Origin: Whitmania pigra
Lineage: Eukaryota; Annelida; Clitellata; Hirudinida; Haemopidae
Direction of reading: 5' to 3'
DNA: 64,000 nt
Assembly (NCBI GenBank): GCA_021613335.1
Contig: JAJTWR010000293.1
Span: 800,001-864,000 of the forward strand
Shown here: positions 32,849-45,263 of the stretch, one piece after another
How the letters are laid out: each line of letters begins with the position of its first letter
Position numbering within the stretch: position 1 is the stretch's first letter
Notes under the pieces: model-generated
Seen by the model: only the letters and a program-made list of their open reading frames with translations
The model's database searches: none
Told to the model about the DNA's origin: nothing
Translations under genes and position numbers: made by a program

Positions 32849-35179
32849 AATTACACTAAACTCTCTTGAAATCGCTACAACGAGCCACCATCATTACCTT
32901 CACTATAACCTCTATAACCCTGAGCTTTGAACTCCCCAGTTGGAAACTTCCTTGATAAAGACCCCGTGCTCCAGGCTGGGGAGCACATGCTGCCCTTCGA
33001 GGTGAAGATTCCCAAGGACGTGCCGAGCTCGTTCGAGGGTCAGTACGGCAGGATCAGGTACGAGAGCAGAGGGGTCATTGAACGCCCTTCGTCCGGTTTC
33101 AAAACCCAAAAGAATGTCTACGGGAGGTGCGACCTAGTGGTGCTGGCTGCCTTGGATCTTAACTCGATTCCTGAGGCTTTTGTGAGATCTTTTGGATGAT
33201 GATGATGATGATTATCTCAGTATTAATTTTTAATTTATTATTATCCTAATTTGATTATTATTTGGACTAAAAGTTATTACTGTGTTATTATTATGTTATA
33301 AGCTATTAAGTCATGGCTAAATCGTTATGCTGGGGCTTAGCTAAATTATTATTAAAGTACACCTCCCACAATTAAATTTATGTAATAGTGAAACATTAGT
33401 TGTGGAACTCATAATATATTAATATCATCTTCATCTTTCCTTTTTTTGCAATTAATTCTCTCATCACCTACAGTTCAAAATAGAAATCTGCAAGTACAAG
33501 GAACTGGGCCTCTGTTGCACAGAAGGGTCCCTGACCATCGACTGGGTAGTGGACAGGTCGGGCTTCATCCCCACAGAGGAGATCATGATCAATGGATCAA
33601 TACAAAATGACAGCAAGCACCCAGTCACCAGCTCCAGTATATCTCTTATCATGGTTTGTTGCTTTGTTGGTCTTGGGTTCAAAACCCGACTTTGGAGTGA
33701 ACGAGTTCTTTTGAGTCCTTGATGTCCTTAAGGCCTCATTATTTATCAAGTCAAATTGATTGATTGACATCCTTCTTAATATCCGTGACCAGGTTGTCGA
33801 GTACAGGCTAAAGAAGAAGCGACTGATCGATCGGGTGAGGATAGCCAACCTGGAAAAGGGGGGCATCGGCACGGACGATGTCACAGTGTGGAACGATCGT
33901 CTGCTCGTTCCCTCCTGCCCACCCTCTAGTCTCGGAAGATCGAAAACCGTCGACATTTCCTACGAGCTGGAGGTTATAACTCAACTGATTATCCACTAAC
34001 TATTTTCATTAATGGTTGATATGGAGATTGTGGCTTAACTATATATCCACTAACTATTTTGTTAATTAATCTTAAAAGTTGTAAATGTTGAGTTTTGACA
34101 GTCCATTTTAATTGATATTAATTATGTAATCAATCACGTAGTGATAATTAATTTAAGTTCTAATTAAAAAATGAGATTTTTGAGCTCAGCTATTTAATTA
34201 GTTTCTTAGCTTAGAATCACCATCTTTTTATTATGAAAACAATTTGATGTTTTATCAATTTTTCCAATATTGCTTTCGCCAGTTCAAAGTCACCTTGGAA
34301 GACAGCCATGCCTCACCTATCACCTACACGAAGACAGTCTACGTTGGCACCGTCAAGCTGGCTCAACAGACCAATACCTCCCACAAACCTCAGTTTTTGA
34401 CGGCCTACCCTCCAGCTTTTGTGGCTGCAGAGACCACCCTGATCGTGCCCTGCTATGCCCCGGTGCAATCCACCGGCGTGGTGGTCACCTCTCCCCCGAG
34501 GACCAATGACGTGACCGGTTTCTACGGCAACCACAATGCAGGCTTCGACTCATTCTCGAGAGGCGACGGCGACATTCCCTTGGAGGACAGACCCCCTCCC
34601 TACGCTCCTGGTCACAATCCGGACGAGTTGGACTACCGTTACGGAGGGGCTGAGGGGTTTTTCTGCGGTCAGGGAGAACCTGAAGCTGTCACGACTGTTA
34701 GTTCGGCGGATGAGCCTGATTCCAGTAGTTTTACAAAAACTCTCAGCATCAGAGGCGATTTGTCTGAAGACGTAGTAACGGGAACTGATGCGAACACCGT
34801 CAGCGAGGATGTTGTCGACGACGATGACGATAACCTCGGTTCCAATTGCGGCGATGCGATCATCGATCGTGATGGTTGCGAGTGCATAGGGGGGAGTGGG
34901 TCGAGCAAACATCACCAGGAAAGGGTGGAGCTTTCCTCCTCGAGTTCCGTTGAGAAGCCACTCACCAGTGGAATAGGGATAATCAATGCTTCCAACGAAA
35001 GGGAAAATAAAAATGGATGCCCAGAAACATCCGATGTTGATGCCGTCGAGAGCTCTTGTTCTGAAAGGTTATTTGTTAATTCGATTGAACAATCGCAGGA
35101 GGGTGCGGATGCAGGCCCCTCCTCTAAAGCCTCTGCCCCCAGCTTAGGTTCGTTGGCCACGAAGAGTGGTAAAAGTTAA
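31770..35179 (+). CDS. Alpha-arrestin (arrestin domain-containing protein), complete
   Basis: An ARRDC-type adaptor, which in this family links membrane cargo to NEDD4-type ubiquitin ligases and endocytosis. Exons: 31770-31887, 32160-32300, 32940-33181, 33474-33653, 33793-33972, 34283-35179; every junction keeps frame and gives 585 residues. The start at 31770 (MHSVAKFKLHFDKEEL) fits the family's usual opening beta strand. It follows a TCTAG, so a non-coding 5' exon may precede it. The arrestin N domain (about 1-165) shows YITGFLELML, ITFELKGYSVISWDG and LPFEVKIPKDVPSSFEGQYG. The C domain (about 166-330) shows CKYKELGLCCTEGSLTI, IPTEEIMING and VEYRLKKKRLIDRVRI. A PPPY motif lies at 391-394. 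The remaining tail is long, acidic and Ser-rich, so the protein exceeds the roughly 400 residues usual for the family. The TCA repeat at 32221-32236 reads in frame as a Ser run, not an intron. Confidence 0.95.
32768..32847. repeat. (ATT)n microsatellite in arrestin intron 2
   Basis: About 80 bases of ATT/GTT trinucleotides roughly 90 bases before the exon that starts at 32940. Confidence 0.9.
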
Positions 35180-35184
35180 AGTCC

Positions 35185-35505
35185 ATGATTGTAAATGTTT
35201 GCTCCCAAATGATCTTTCACTTCCACATGGATGTTATGATTTCTGAGAAGATCCATAATTCTTTCAAACCGGATTTGAATCGCCTGTTAGAAAAATTTGT
35301 TGCTCTTTGTTGTCAAGATCTTTGGGAAATTCCAAAATGCCACAATTATGTTCTCCAAACAAGAAAGTTAAGAAGATGGTTGGATTCGCTTTCGACGTTT
35401 CAACTTGTCGGAACTAAAGAACTAAAGGATCCAAATTTTCTAAAATTGGTGGAAAATGTGCAAGATTTGAAGGACGAGGTTGACGCTTGTTTTATGAATT
35501 CGTAA
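35185..35505 (+). CDS. 106-codon ORF directly after the arrestin stop, function unknown
   Basis: Begins ATG five bases after the arrestin TAA, in a different frame, and runs to TAA at 35503-35505. The product is not low-complexity. It is predicted mostly helical, with FKPDLNRLLEKFVALCCQDL and LRRWLDSLSTF, ending KDEVDACFMNS. I recognise no family. It could be a small protein made from the arrestin 3' UTR, an exon of another gene, or chance in a less AT-rich stretch. Confidence 0.3.
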   Translation: MIVNVCSQMIFHFHMDVMISEKIHNSFKPDLNRLLEKFVALCCQDLWEIPKCHNYVLQTRKLRRWLDSLSTFQLVGTKELKDPNFLKLVENVQDLKDEVDACFMNS

Positions 35506-35594
35506 TTGATCGCAAAGTTGTTGTTGTTGTTCTTTGTTCAACTAAACATTTCATGCCATGTTTAACCAGTCTCTGGTTAAGATTTTGTTGTTGA

Positions 35595-35720
35595 AAAGCA
35601 TTCAATTTAATAATAAGTTAATTTAATGTTCTTCTGAAAGCATTCAATTTAATAATAAGTTAATTTAATGTTCTTCTGAAAGCATTCAGTTTAATAATAA
35701 ATTAGTTTAATGTTCTTCCG
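35595..35720. repeat. 42-bp tandem repeat, three copies
   Basis: The unit starts AAAGCATTCAATTTAATAAT and ends TTAATGTTCTTCTG. The third copy has several substitutions (CAGTTTAA, AAATTAG, TTCCG). It lies downstream of the arrestin gene, probably in its 3' UTR. Confidence 0.93.
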
Positions 35721-36558
35721 AGGAGCTTCTGTGCTTACTCTGCCTCGATGCATGAGAATTATTCGCATTCACAAATGAAAATCAACAAATTTCAGAATTT
35801 CATTCCTCACTTTTGGATTGCTTGTTATAACTTTCATCATACTCGTCGTTCTTGTTGTTGTTGTTGTTGTTGAATGTAATTTGATGGTGCTTGTTGATTT
35901 TCTGTGTATTCCTTTTATGTAGGCACTCATTCTTTATTGAGTTTTGAAAGTCATTTAGCGAAGAAGCCATGTTGTCGTAATTTTATCATTTTAGTATTAT
36001 CATAGTGAGCAGTAGTCCTTAGTTACAGTGATGTCCAACCTCGTCACCAGTCTTCATCCTGGTCACACATCACTGATTTCATTTTCAGTATGTATTTATT
36101 GCATTTTTATAAATGTATCTAAATGTTTAGAAAAATGTTTTAATAACCACGAATATTTATGCATGACTGGCTGCCTGTGCAAGTGCAATCTCACTTATTG
36201 AAGATAATCTTGACAAGCTTCGTGTTTATTGGTTTATCATTATCATTATTGCTGTTTAAGAGGATCGCCGCATTGACACGATACATCTATCAATATCTAT
36301 CTCAGAACCCAGCAACTCACTGATTATATCAGCATACATCTCTTGGAGGAATCTTTTGAATGATGATATCATCTTGAGGATACTTGAGACTTGATAACAC
36401 AATTAATTGTATTATTTACGCCGGTTTGTGATTTGAATGGGATTTCATAAACTACAATTGTTTAGTGTTTCAGAGGCTTTGGTGCTTGCAATTGTCATTT
36501 GTCGTCTGTCGTTTCTGGAATGGATCGTTGTTTGCACGATGTGTTTACAAACAAACTA
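35721..36558. other. Intergenic AT-rich stretch
   Basis: Contains a (GTT)n run near 35848-35872. No gene or element is recognised. Confidence 0.45.
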
Positions 36559-36705
36559 CAAAATTATTATGTTGCAATTAAATTATTATTATATTGGGTT
36601 GGCAACTAAGTTCCCGCCATATTGCAATATTTTCTTTAAAAAAACGGCGGGAACTCGGTTGCCAACCCAATATAATAATAATTTAATTGCAACATAATAA
36701 TTTTG
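36559..36705. mobile_element. Palindromic mariner-type MITE with mirrored flanks
   Basis: The core at 36594-36670 is bounded by TA dinucleotides. Its ends are TTGGGTTGGCAACTAAGT... and the near-exact inverse, matching the terminal repeats of mariner elements. The arms continue GTTCCCGCC, giving 25-bp inverted repeats with two mismatches. Unusually, the mirror symmetry continues outward for another 35 bases on each side. The complete arms are therefore 36559-36618 and 36646-36705, 60 bases each, around a 27-base loop. Confidence 0.85.
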
Positions 36706-38567
36706 CAATATATGATGTTTTTCTTAAATCGTGTATAAGAAAGTTATGAAAATGCTGTTCGAATGTTCCAAAACTTCATTAACATAATAATTAACATAGT
36801 TCCCAATTAAGTTAATTTTATTGCTGTTACAGTGATTTAAATGTTTTTTCATATTTATTATCATCATTTTTATTTCAAGTTTTAACAGGTAATCTTTTTT
36901 TAGGCAGTTTAATTTGATTATTGCTGCTGATATTAATATTATTATTATTGTTTATTTTTATTTTACCTCTAGGTGAATTTTCTAGATTCTCTTGGATTTG
37001 AGATTCACATGAATATTGCCATTTTCAAAATCGTTGGTGTTTTCAAATGTGTGTTATTACAACATTTGCAACTGTATTTAATTATATTTATTTATTTATT
37101 AATTAGTTAATAATAGTTAAATTATATTTATTAATTGAGACAAAATTGTTGGTATGAGTGTCATTACTGGTATTTGCATTTTTCTGGGGAGTGTGTTGTT
37201 GTTGTCAATGTTGTCGTTTCTAACTTTGCAATGTGGGATATTCGAGAAAGTGAAAAAATAAATACTGCTTCCTAACAATAACTGTTCACCATCATCAGAT
37301 TGAGTCTGATGATAACTGCTTAGATTTACTTTGTTAAACAAAATAACGTTTTGACAGAATATGAAATTGTTGATTGAACGAAATTGTGGTCATCATAAAT
37401 GGTATCGCAAGTTTACAAGCCCATCGTTTCTTCTGCATAGGCTTTCCTTGCCTTTGCAAGCCTTCACGAATTAATATCTTGTTTTATCCATTTATTTTCG
37501 AGTGCCTTAAGCATCCAGGAAGGCACTGATAATCGATCCACCATTTGCACGGTGCACCCACCTGAGGACACGCTCTGGCAGTGCATACTGAATCGCCACA
37601 TGATGCCACATAACTTAATTATAGGTGTAAACAAAAACTGTTTTGGCAAAAATCAATCATAGCAAACAAAACTCAAATGGTTTTGTAACGAGGGATTTTG
37701 TAATAACAATATTTTCAATAATTTATGATGAACAAAATGATGATGATGATGATCTCAATCACATCAATCATTATTAACTTATCATGCGTTCGGACAATCT
37801 GCACACCGTGCAGTTCACTTCACATAGTTATACCTGCAACAAAAAATGCCATAATTTTGTAAGAGCTGCATTTATTTTCGATAATTTGTGATGATGAACG
37901 GAACGATAGCTTGGTGGCGACAATCACCTCGACCACACAAAAACCTTCTTTCGATCACGAGGACGAACAACAACGACGAAACTGCTGTCAGAAAATTAAG
38001 TTGAAAAACTATGGAAACCGAAGGCCTCATTGCGGCTCGGTCGAAAAAATCTACAAAAATAAAAGGATGCTCTGGGTGATCATGATAGTAGTCCAGGGGT
38101 GGTGATGATTGAGGAAAGGAGGATGCAGACTGAGAGTAGTATTTTTGTCGTTACTCCAAAGGTTGGAGGAGATCCGAGCTGTTTTTGGAGAAAGTATTTG
38201 TTAACGAATAGTGAATGATAACCATATTGAATGGATGTTATTCCTAATGGTTAATTAATTAATCTTGTTATTAATAATAATTATTATTATTCTAATTAAT
38301 TGATCGCTTAAAGAATATTGTCTGCAATATAGAATATGATGTACCATTTCATAGAAGATAGTTATAACATTAGGCTTGTTATTACTATTTCATCAGAATT
38401 ATTGTGCTATTATTATATGATACTAGAATGTTACATTACATTAGCAGTTTAAGTGCTTAATCAAAAGTAACTGTAATAGCTTAATCATGATCAAGTAATT
38501 ATTAAATAAAACTAAAAAATCATTAGATTTTGAGATCCCACTAAATGACACAACAACAACAACAAAA
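36706..38567. other. Intergenic AT-rich stretch with small unresolved ORFs
   Basis: Mostly AT-rich. A patch at 37500-37640 and a 64-codon plus frame at 37911-38105 (ending with the hydrophobic MLWVIMIVVQGW) look slightly coding-like. They show no known motif and I could not link them to neighbouring exons. Confidence 0.3.
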
Positions 38568-39590
38568 CTATCTCCGGTTACTAACGGTGACAAAGTAGTT
38601 GCACAAGTCGCCTCTGCAACACTCGATGCAAGCCCACTCGTGGTAACTGCTCCTGTCGCAGAGGGCATCGTTGACAGCTGCTGCCCTCCTCTCGCAGGCT
38701 TCCATGGTGTCGCAGCCCTTGGAAATGTTGTGCCACCGTTCGCTCCGAGGTCGGTAGTCGATGAACTCTGAATGGATGGTTAGGTGGATGGATGAGTGGG
38801 TGGATGATGGATGGGTGGATGGATGGATGGGTGGATGGATGGATGGATGGGTGAGTGAGTGGATAATAGGTTCAAAACTATAATGCATTAATTTTATTGA
38901 CCCTTTAAAAACATGTAGTTATATCACATAAACATTATTCCACAAAAATAACCAATTATTACATCAATGTAACTTTACAATTATTCATTCAATAAGACTA
39001 ATTATCTATTAAATTAATTATTTTTTATTTGTAATTATATTATTTTTGAAATATAATTATTTTAATTGGTCAAACAGCATCAATTAAACGTCACTGACTA
39101 TGAAAGGATGTGTAGGAAACACAGGCATCCTGGAAGGACTTGCACTGAACGATCTCCTTGGTGCATGACATCCAATTGTGGTGCTCGTTCGAACACTTGT
39201 AGCAGTCGAGACAAGCAACTGGAGGATGACAATTAGGAACTGTTAACAACACTAACGACGACGTTATATGCTAATGTCAGCATGTTTATTAATACTGTTG
39301 TTTTTGCTCGTGTTTGGTGTAAATACATGTGCTTAAAAATAAACGATAACAGTGTTAGGAGTGTTGACTTTTGATCATAATTTGAAATTTTGTTTAATTG
39401 CCCAATGTTCCAACAAATATTTTGCAAGTTTGTCTAAAAATTGTTGTCACAATGGTTTTCAGTGCAGCTTTCTTCTAAGTTATCCTTTCATTACTTCAAT
39501 TTACTGATTTGTTATTAAACAACAATTACCTGGTCCGAATGTGACAACAAATAAAATTACAACTGCAAAAATATCCGAATAACTGCCCAT
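38568..39590 (-). CDS. Secreted three-finger (Ly6/uPAR-like) protein, complete
   Basis: Three minus-strand exons: 39590-39530, 39218-39099 and 38767-38568, joined in phase 1 at both introns, giving 126 residues. The first exon encodes [20 protein letters not shown], a typical signal peptide. The mature part has the cysteine-rich three-finger layout: [36 protein letters not shown], then the diagnostic ending [11 protein letters not shown]. Thirteen cysteines follow the signal. There is no hydrophobic C-terminal segment after [11 protein letters not shown], so it is probably secreted, not GPI-anchored. Members of this superfamily modulate receptors or channels; nothing here tells which. The donor at 39098 (CATA|gtcagt) is inferred from phase and is the weakest point. 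GGAT repeats at 38775-38865 lie just inside the second intron. Confidence 0.85.
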
Positions 39591-40339
39591 CTTGTTCAAA
39601 TCGGGAACAGCAGTACGATGATTACAGGTGAAATATTGTTTATGTTACCTGAATGGTTTAGATTTCTGCATCTAGGACGGGATTAAAATGAAACTTCATA
39701 ATGATTTTTAATTTATTTAAAATAAAATTTTTAATGTTATTTAATATTATAATTATTTTTATGTAATATCTATTTTAAAAATGATTTAAAATAAAATTTT
39801 AATGTTTTGATCTGTGGCATTTTAAAATCCTGATAGATAATTTATTAAATTCTGTTGATATTGCAACATTAAAAGTAATGTTTGTTTTTTTTTGTAATTT
39901 AATTAATTAAAATAAAATCAAAAAAATGTGGAAAATATTTATATCAAGTCATTTGCAATCATAAATATAATTTTAAAATTGAAGCATTTTTATAAAATAA
40001 TTTCATTCAGTTAATAAGAAATTTTTAAATTATTTCATCAGTCTTTAAAATCACATAAATGTATTTCATTTTTTTGTAATTTGTTTTTAAAAATGGTTTG
40101 TAATTAATGATTAAATTTTCTTATATAACTTTTCTTATTTTACTACGCGGTTTTCTGGAATTTAGAGCATAAATACTTTCTATAAGTTTAAATTTAAAAA
40201 TAAAATCAGCAGTAAAAGTTTTATAGATATACGACAATTAGTGGTATTGGCCTAATTAGAAAGTCAATTTAGCTACTCATTGTTCTATCTACTAGATTTA
40301 AAAACAATTTGATTTGAGCCGCGGCGCCGGATATAGAAA
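39591..40339. other. Intergenic AT-rich region between divergent genes
   Basis: Lies between the minus-strand three-finger gene and the plus-strand septin and presumably holds both promoters. A GC-rich GAGCCGCGGCGCCGG just before the septin ATG stands out. No clear TATA box could be assigned. Confidence 0.35.
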
Positions 40340-42174
40340 ATGGATGCCGGTGAGGATCTTGCCATTGTTATTTTAATTGAACAAAGTATTTTTAATGGTG
40401 TGCTAGTGGTAGTTTTTGTGACTTATTTTTAATTTCGCAAGTTAGCCACCTTGCGAATGCTGCTTTAAAAATTTAAACGTTTGCATTTTGTTTTTCAGAT
40501 TCTAAGCAGGTTAGACTCATCCGGATTCTGGATTACTGAATTTTAGGCTTCGATTTTGCTCGAGTTGATCATTTAAAAAATACATGTTCCACATTTAATT
40601 TACTTTGATCGTTGTTAGAGCACATTGGTAGACGCTAACGATGAAAAGGTTATGTAGATATTTATAAATATGAGCCTGATTCTTTAGTTCACTTGCCCCG
40701 ACCTTCCTGGGTACTTGGGGTTTGCAAATCTTCCAAATCAAGTGCACCGGAAGTTTGTGAAGAAAGGATTTGAGTTTACTTTGATGGTTGTGGGTGAGGA
40801 ATCTTGTTTGCTTTTGAAGCATAAATTTTCTCTGCTTGTAATCTGGCATTTGTTGACAACATTTTTGAGTGACTTTGTCTAAGTCTGAACTTAGGTTGGG
40901 ATAGAAATGATTATTTGAATGTTTCTCTTATGTTTCTGAAGCTAGTTTCCCTCCCTTGTGAATATTGGTCTCCTAATAAATAAGGCTTACTTTTCAAGCC
41001 TGCCTAATTATAATTATAATTATCATCAGACAACGGTTAAGCATGATGAATAATCAAATTTCAAAACTACCAATCAGGTGAATCCGGATTAGGAAAGTCC
41101 ACCCTGGTCAACAGCCTGTTCCTAACAGATCTTTACCCTGATAAGGTCCACCCGTCTGCCTCAGGTATTAGGATAGTTTTAAACAATTATTAGCATAATC
41201 CATTCAGTTATTCATGCCAAAACAGATCCAAAATCACCAACAATGTCATAATAAGTCATCACTCATAGGACTCATTAGCATTCATGATTTGGTTGAATTG
41301 ATAATATTGGTGATGACATGCTAATCATCAGCTAATGACTTAATGACAATAATGAATAGAAATATAATTGCTGGCATTTTAATGTTATGACAACTATGAT
41401 GTGAAGGATTGAGTGCATGAGAAGTAGATGGTGATGATGATAGTGATGATGATTTTGTTTATTATCACTAATTGTTATAAATTGCAAAGATTGCAGCCAT
41501 CAGATTAAATGTTGTCACAATATATTGGTGATTATTGAAGTGATGATGATGATGCTTAAAAAAGAATGATGATGATGAGGGTAATGATTAGTTCTAGGTG
41601 ATGATGACAGTTGTCCGTAATTCATCCAATCAACTCCACTTGGCATAACTCATGGACCAAAGAACACATTTAGCTTTCCTGGAAAGCTACAATGAATTTA
41701 TGCTGTAATTATGACAGTCATTATATTTGTGGATATTGCATTAACATATACAAATATAAATATATAAAATTAAATTTGACTACAATGATGATTGTGGTGA
41801 TGATGATGGTGATGATGCAAACCACTTCACGTCACCATCACAATCTTTCTTAGAGTGGTTCTTTGTACATCTTCACTCTTATCATTGTGTTGCTTTGTTT
41901 CCAATGAGAGGCCATCATCATCATCATCCCCATCATTATCATCATCATCATCCCCATCATCATCAGCAACATTGCCAATTTTATTACTGAAAGTATTGAT
42001 TCTAGTGATTGTGATGTTGAATTTGTTTTTTTTAATTTAAAAATTGTCTCAACTTACTTATACTGCTGAGCAACTTATACTGATGCAACATTTTTTGTTA
42101 TCAGTTACCTTGCTGTTGTTATAAGTATCAAAATTTATTGTTTATTATTATTATTATTATTATTATCATTATTA

Positions 42175-42258
<84 letters not shown>

Positions 42259-45225
42259 TTATTATTATTATTATTATTATTATTAAACAACTAGTTACTG
42301 AAAGTTAAACAAGTTCATCAGTTAAGTAATGTTGATTCACATTTGAATTAAAAATACTTCCACAAGTGGCCCTTCAGCCAACACCAACATTGGCTGTGTT
42401 GTGCTGCACATGATTCACATCTGCTGTTCTGAATTTAATGAATAATATGATGATGGTGATGATGATGGATGTTTACCTTTCATTTGAAGATCAACTCACT
42501 ACATTATCATTGAATTATCATCTCACTTGTGTCTTTTTGTATTATTCAAGCAGAAGGTGTTTGTGCAATTTAACCTGATGGAACATTTTAATGACAGATT
42601 TTAATTCTTTTATTAAATAGTTAAATTCACTAATTTACTAACCAATTCAGTCAATCTAATAACACTATTAGTGTCATTCAATCAATCTATCAGTGATAAA
42701 AATCATCCCATGACATTCATAATCTGTTTTTGTGTGTTCAGTCTATCCCCTTGCCATTCATCACTCTGTTGAATGAAGGAACAAATGAATGATTCACTGG
42801 GATGACTCATATTTCATCCTATGGCTTGCATAAGTTCTCAGTTGTTGAAATGGAAATTTTAATTGCAGTCTTTATTCTTTTTTTTTCAGTACTTTTAGTC
42901 GAATTGAACCTGAATTGTTGACTATTAATAATTGTTGTTGGTGCTGCATTTATTCATAACTTGTTGTCAACGTGTTTATTTACTGGCGAAGAACTTATTC
43001 ATTTTGTGTGCTTTGAATAATTAACAGTTATTTATTTCAGTTCAATAATGGTAATAATGCTAATGATAATATTTAACAATGAATTACTTATGCACTAATA
43101 ATGATAACAACAACAATAATAACGATGATAATAATTAAAAATTAAATAATTACGCATCTACAACAAATAAAAAATAAATAGAACTTTTGAATAACTCTCC
43201 TCAAGGCCTAACAGCATAATTTGATTTCATAATTATAATAATTTCATAATTATAATAAGTTCATCGTTATAATTATTGTAATTGTTAACGATCGCTATGC
43301 TATTACATAATTTGAATTATCTTTCATTCTCCGCCTCCAGAGAAAATTTCGAAGACTGTGAGCATCGAGGCTTCGACGGTGGAAATCGTGGAACGAGGGG
43401 TGAAGTTGAAGCTCACTGTGGTGGACACTCCGGGGTTCGGTGATGGAATCGACTGCACAAACTGGTAAGTTGCTGGTTGGTGGATGATTATTTAACTGTG
43501 GAGAAGCCATTAAGATAGTCGCGGTGATAGTGATAATAACAACAAAAATAATAATAATAATCATCATCATAAAGTTATGCAGTAATTGTTATGCTAGCCA
43601 ATGGTTTAAGTCATGTCCTAGATGGCAGAGATGTTTGCTACACGATTGTCTCAAATGATTTCAGCCAACCTTCGAAATTCATTGCAGTCTTGTTTCATGT
43701 TAATTAGATTGTAGTTGTTTGTTTAAGCTGTGGATGTTATTGTTGTTGACATTTCCTTATCAGGCTGCAAGCCTGCCTGATCTAATTATGAAGAGAATTA
43801 CTTTAATTACCAAACAGCACACCTACATCTGCATCATAAATTATGATAATTAAGGTTTCAAGAGATTACATAATTTATATCATATTTTGTCATACAAATT
43901 ATGTTAATGACAGTAATTATAACAAAAAGCATCTTCACTGCTTCTCCAACTTGTAGTTTTTAATATTGAAATGTTTATTATTATTATTATTAATATTATT
44001 ATTAAAACTATTAAACCAATTGACAGCTTCAAGAGCATCATCCAGTACGTGGACCAACAGTTCGACAGGTTCCTCGAGGACGAAAGTGGTCTCAACAGGA
44101 GGAATATCGTCGACAGCAGGGTTCACTGCTGCTTCTACTTCATTGACCCGAAGGGTCATGGGTTCGGGACCTTTGAATTTTGTACAGGAATTTTAATGAG
44201 GATTGAATGATTAATTATTTTAATTTTTATTTTTGTCTAATTATTCCATTTTTATGAGGTCAGCTTTTGGACTTGGAGGGATTTATTTTACCTTGCATAA
44301 AATGCTAAACAATGCGTTAATAATAATGATAATGTGAAAATAAAAATATAGCACACATTTCATTTTATCATTTATTATAATTGATATTTGTAATGACAGC
44401 AATAATAATAATAATAATAATAAATAATGATAATAATAGAATAATAATGTTTATAGAGTGCCCATTACTGATTGACAATGTTTTATCATTGTTATCGCTG
44501 TTATCATTGTTATAATTGTTACCATTGTTATGATTGTTATCCAGCCTGAAACCACTGGATGTGACGTTCATGAAGCAGTTAGACAAGAAGATCAACATCG
44601 TACCCGTCATCGCCAAAGCAGACACACTCACCAAACATGAACTCAACAGACTCAAGAGGAGGGTGAGTGGTTCATGATGGTGATGATGATGATGGGCACC
44701 AAATGTTTCAATGATGAAAGTAATGGTGAAGATGATCGTGATGGTGATGGCTGCAGTGATGATGACGATGAATTTCCAAATGGGTTGCAAAATGGATTGC
44801 TTCCAGGATTTTTATGATTTCCTTCTATATATTTTATTAGTTGCCAAATATTTAGGGTGAACTTAGAAGCATCATGTGAAAATGACGAAGATTATGATGA
44901 TGACAATGATGATATTGCAGATAATGGAAGAGATAGCTGGTCATCAGATACAAATCTACCCTATACCAGACTGTGATGATGATGAGGACGAGGAATACAA
45001 GCAGCAATGCAAACAACTCAAGGTGATGATGATGATGATGATATAATTTATCATGTGATGACAGGCCTTTGTATGCTAGTTTCTATCTGTAATCATCAAT
45101 TGCTATTAAAAACAAGTCAACTTTAGCTTCAACAACCGCAATTACGCATGTCGTTTTAATAATTTATGCTAATGATGTCTCTCATTGCTTTAGCATTTGT
45201 GTTCACCAAAATATTCCAATAACAA

Positions 45226-45263
<38 letters not shown>

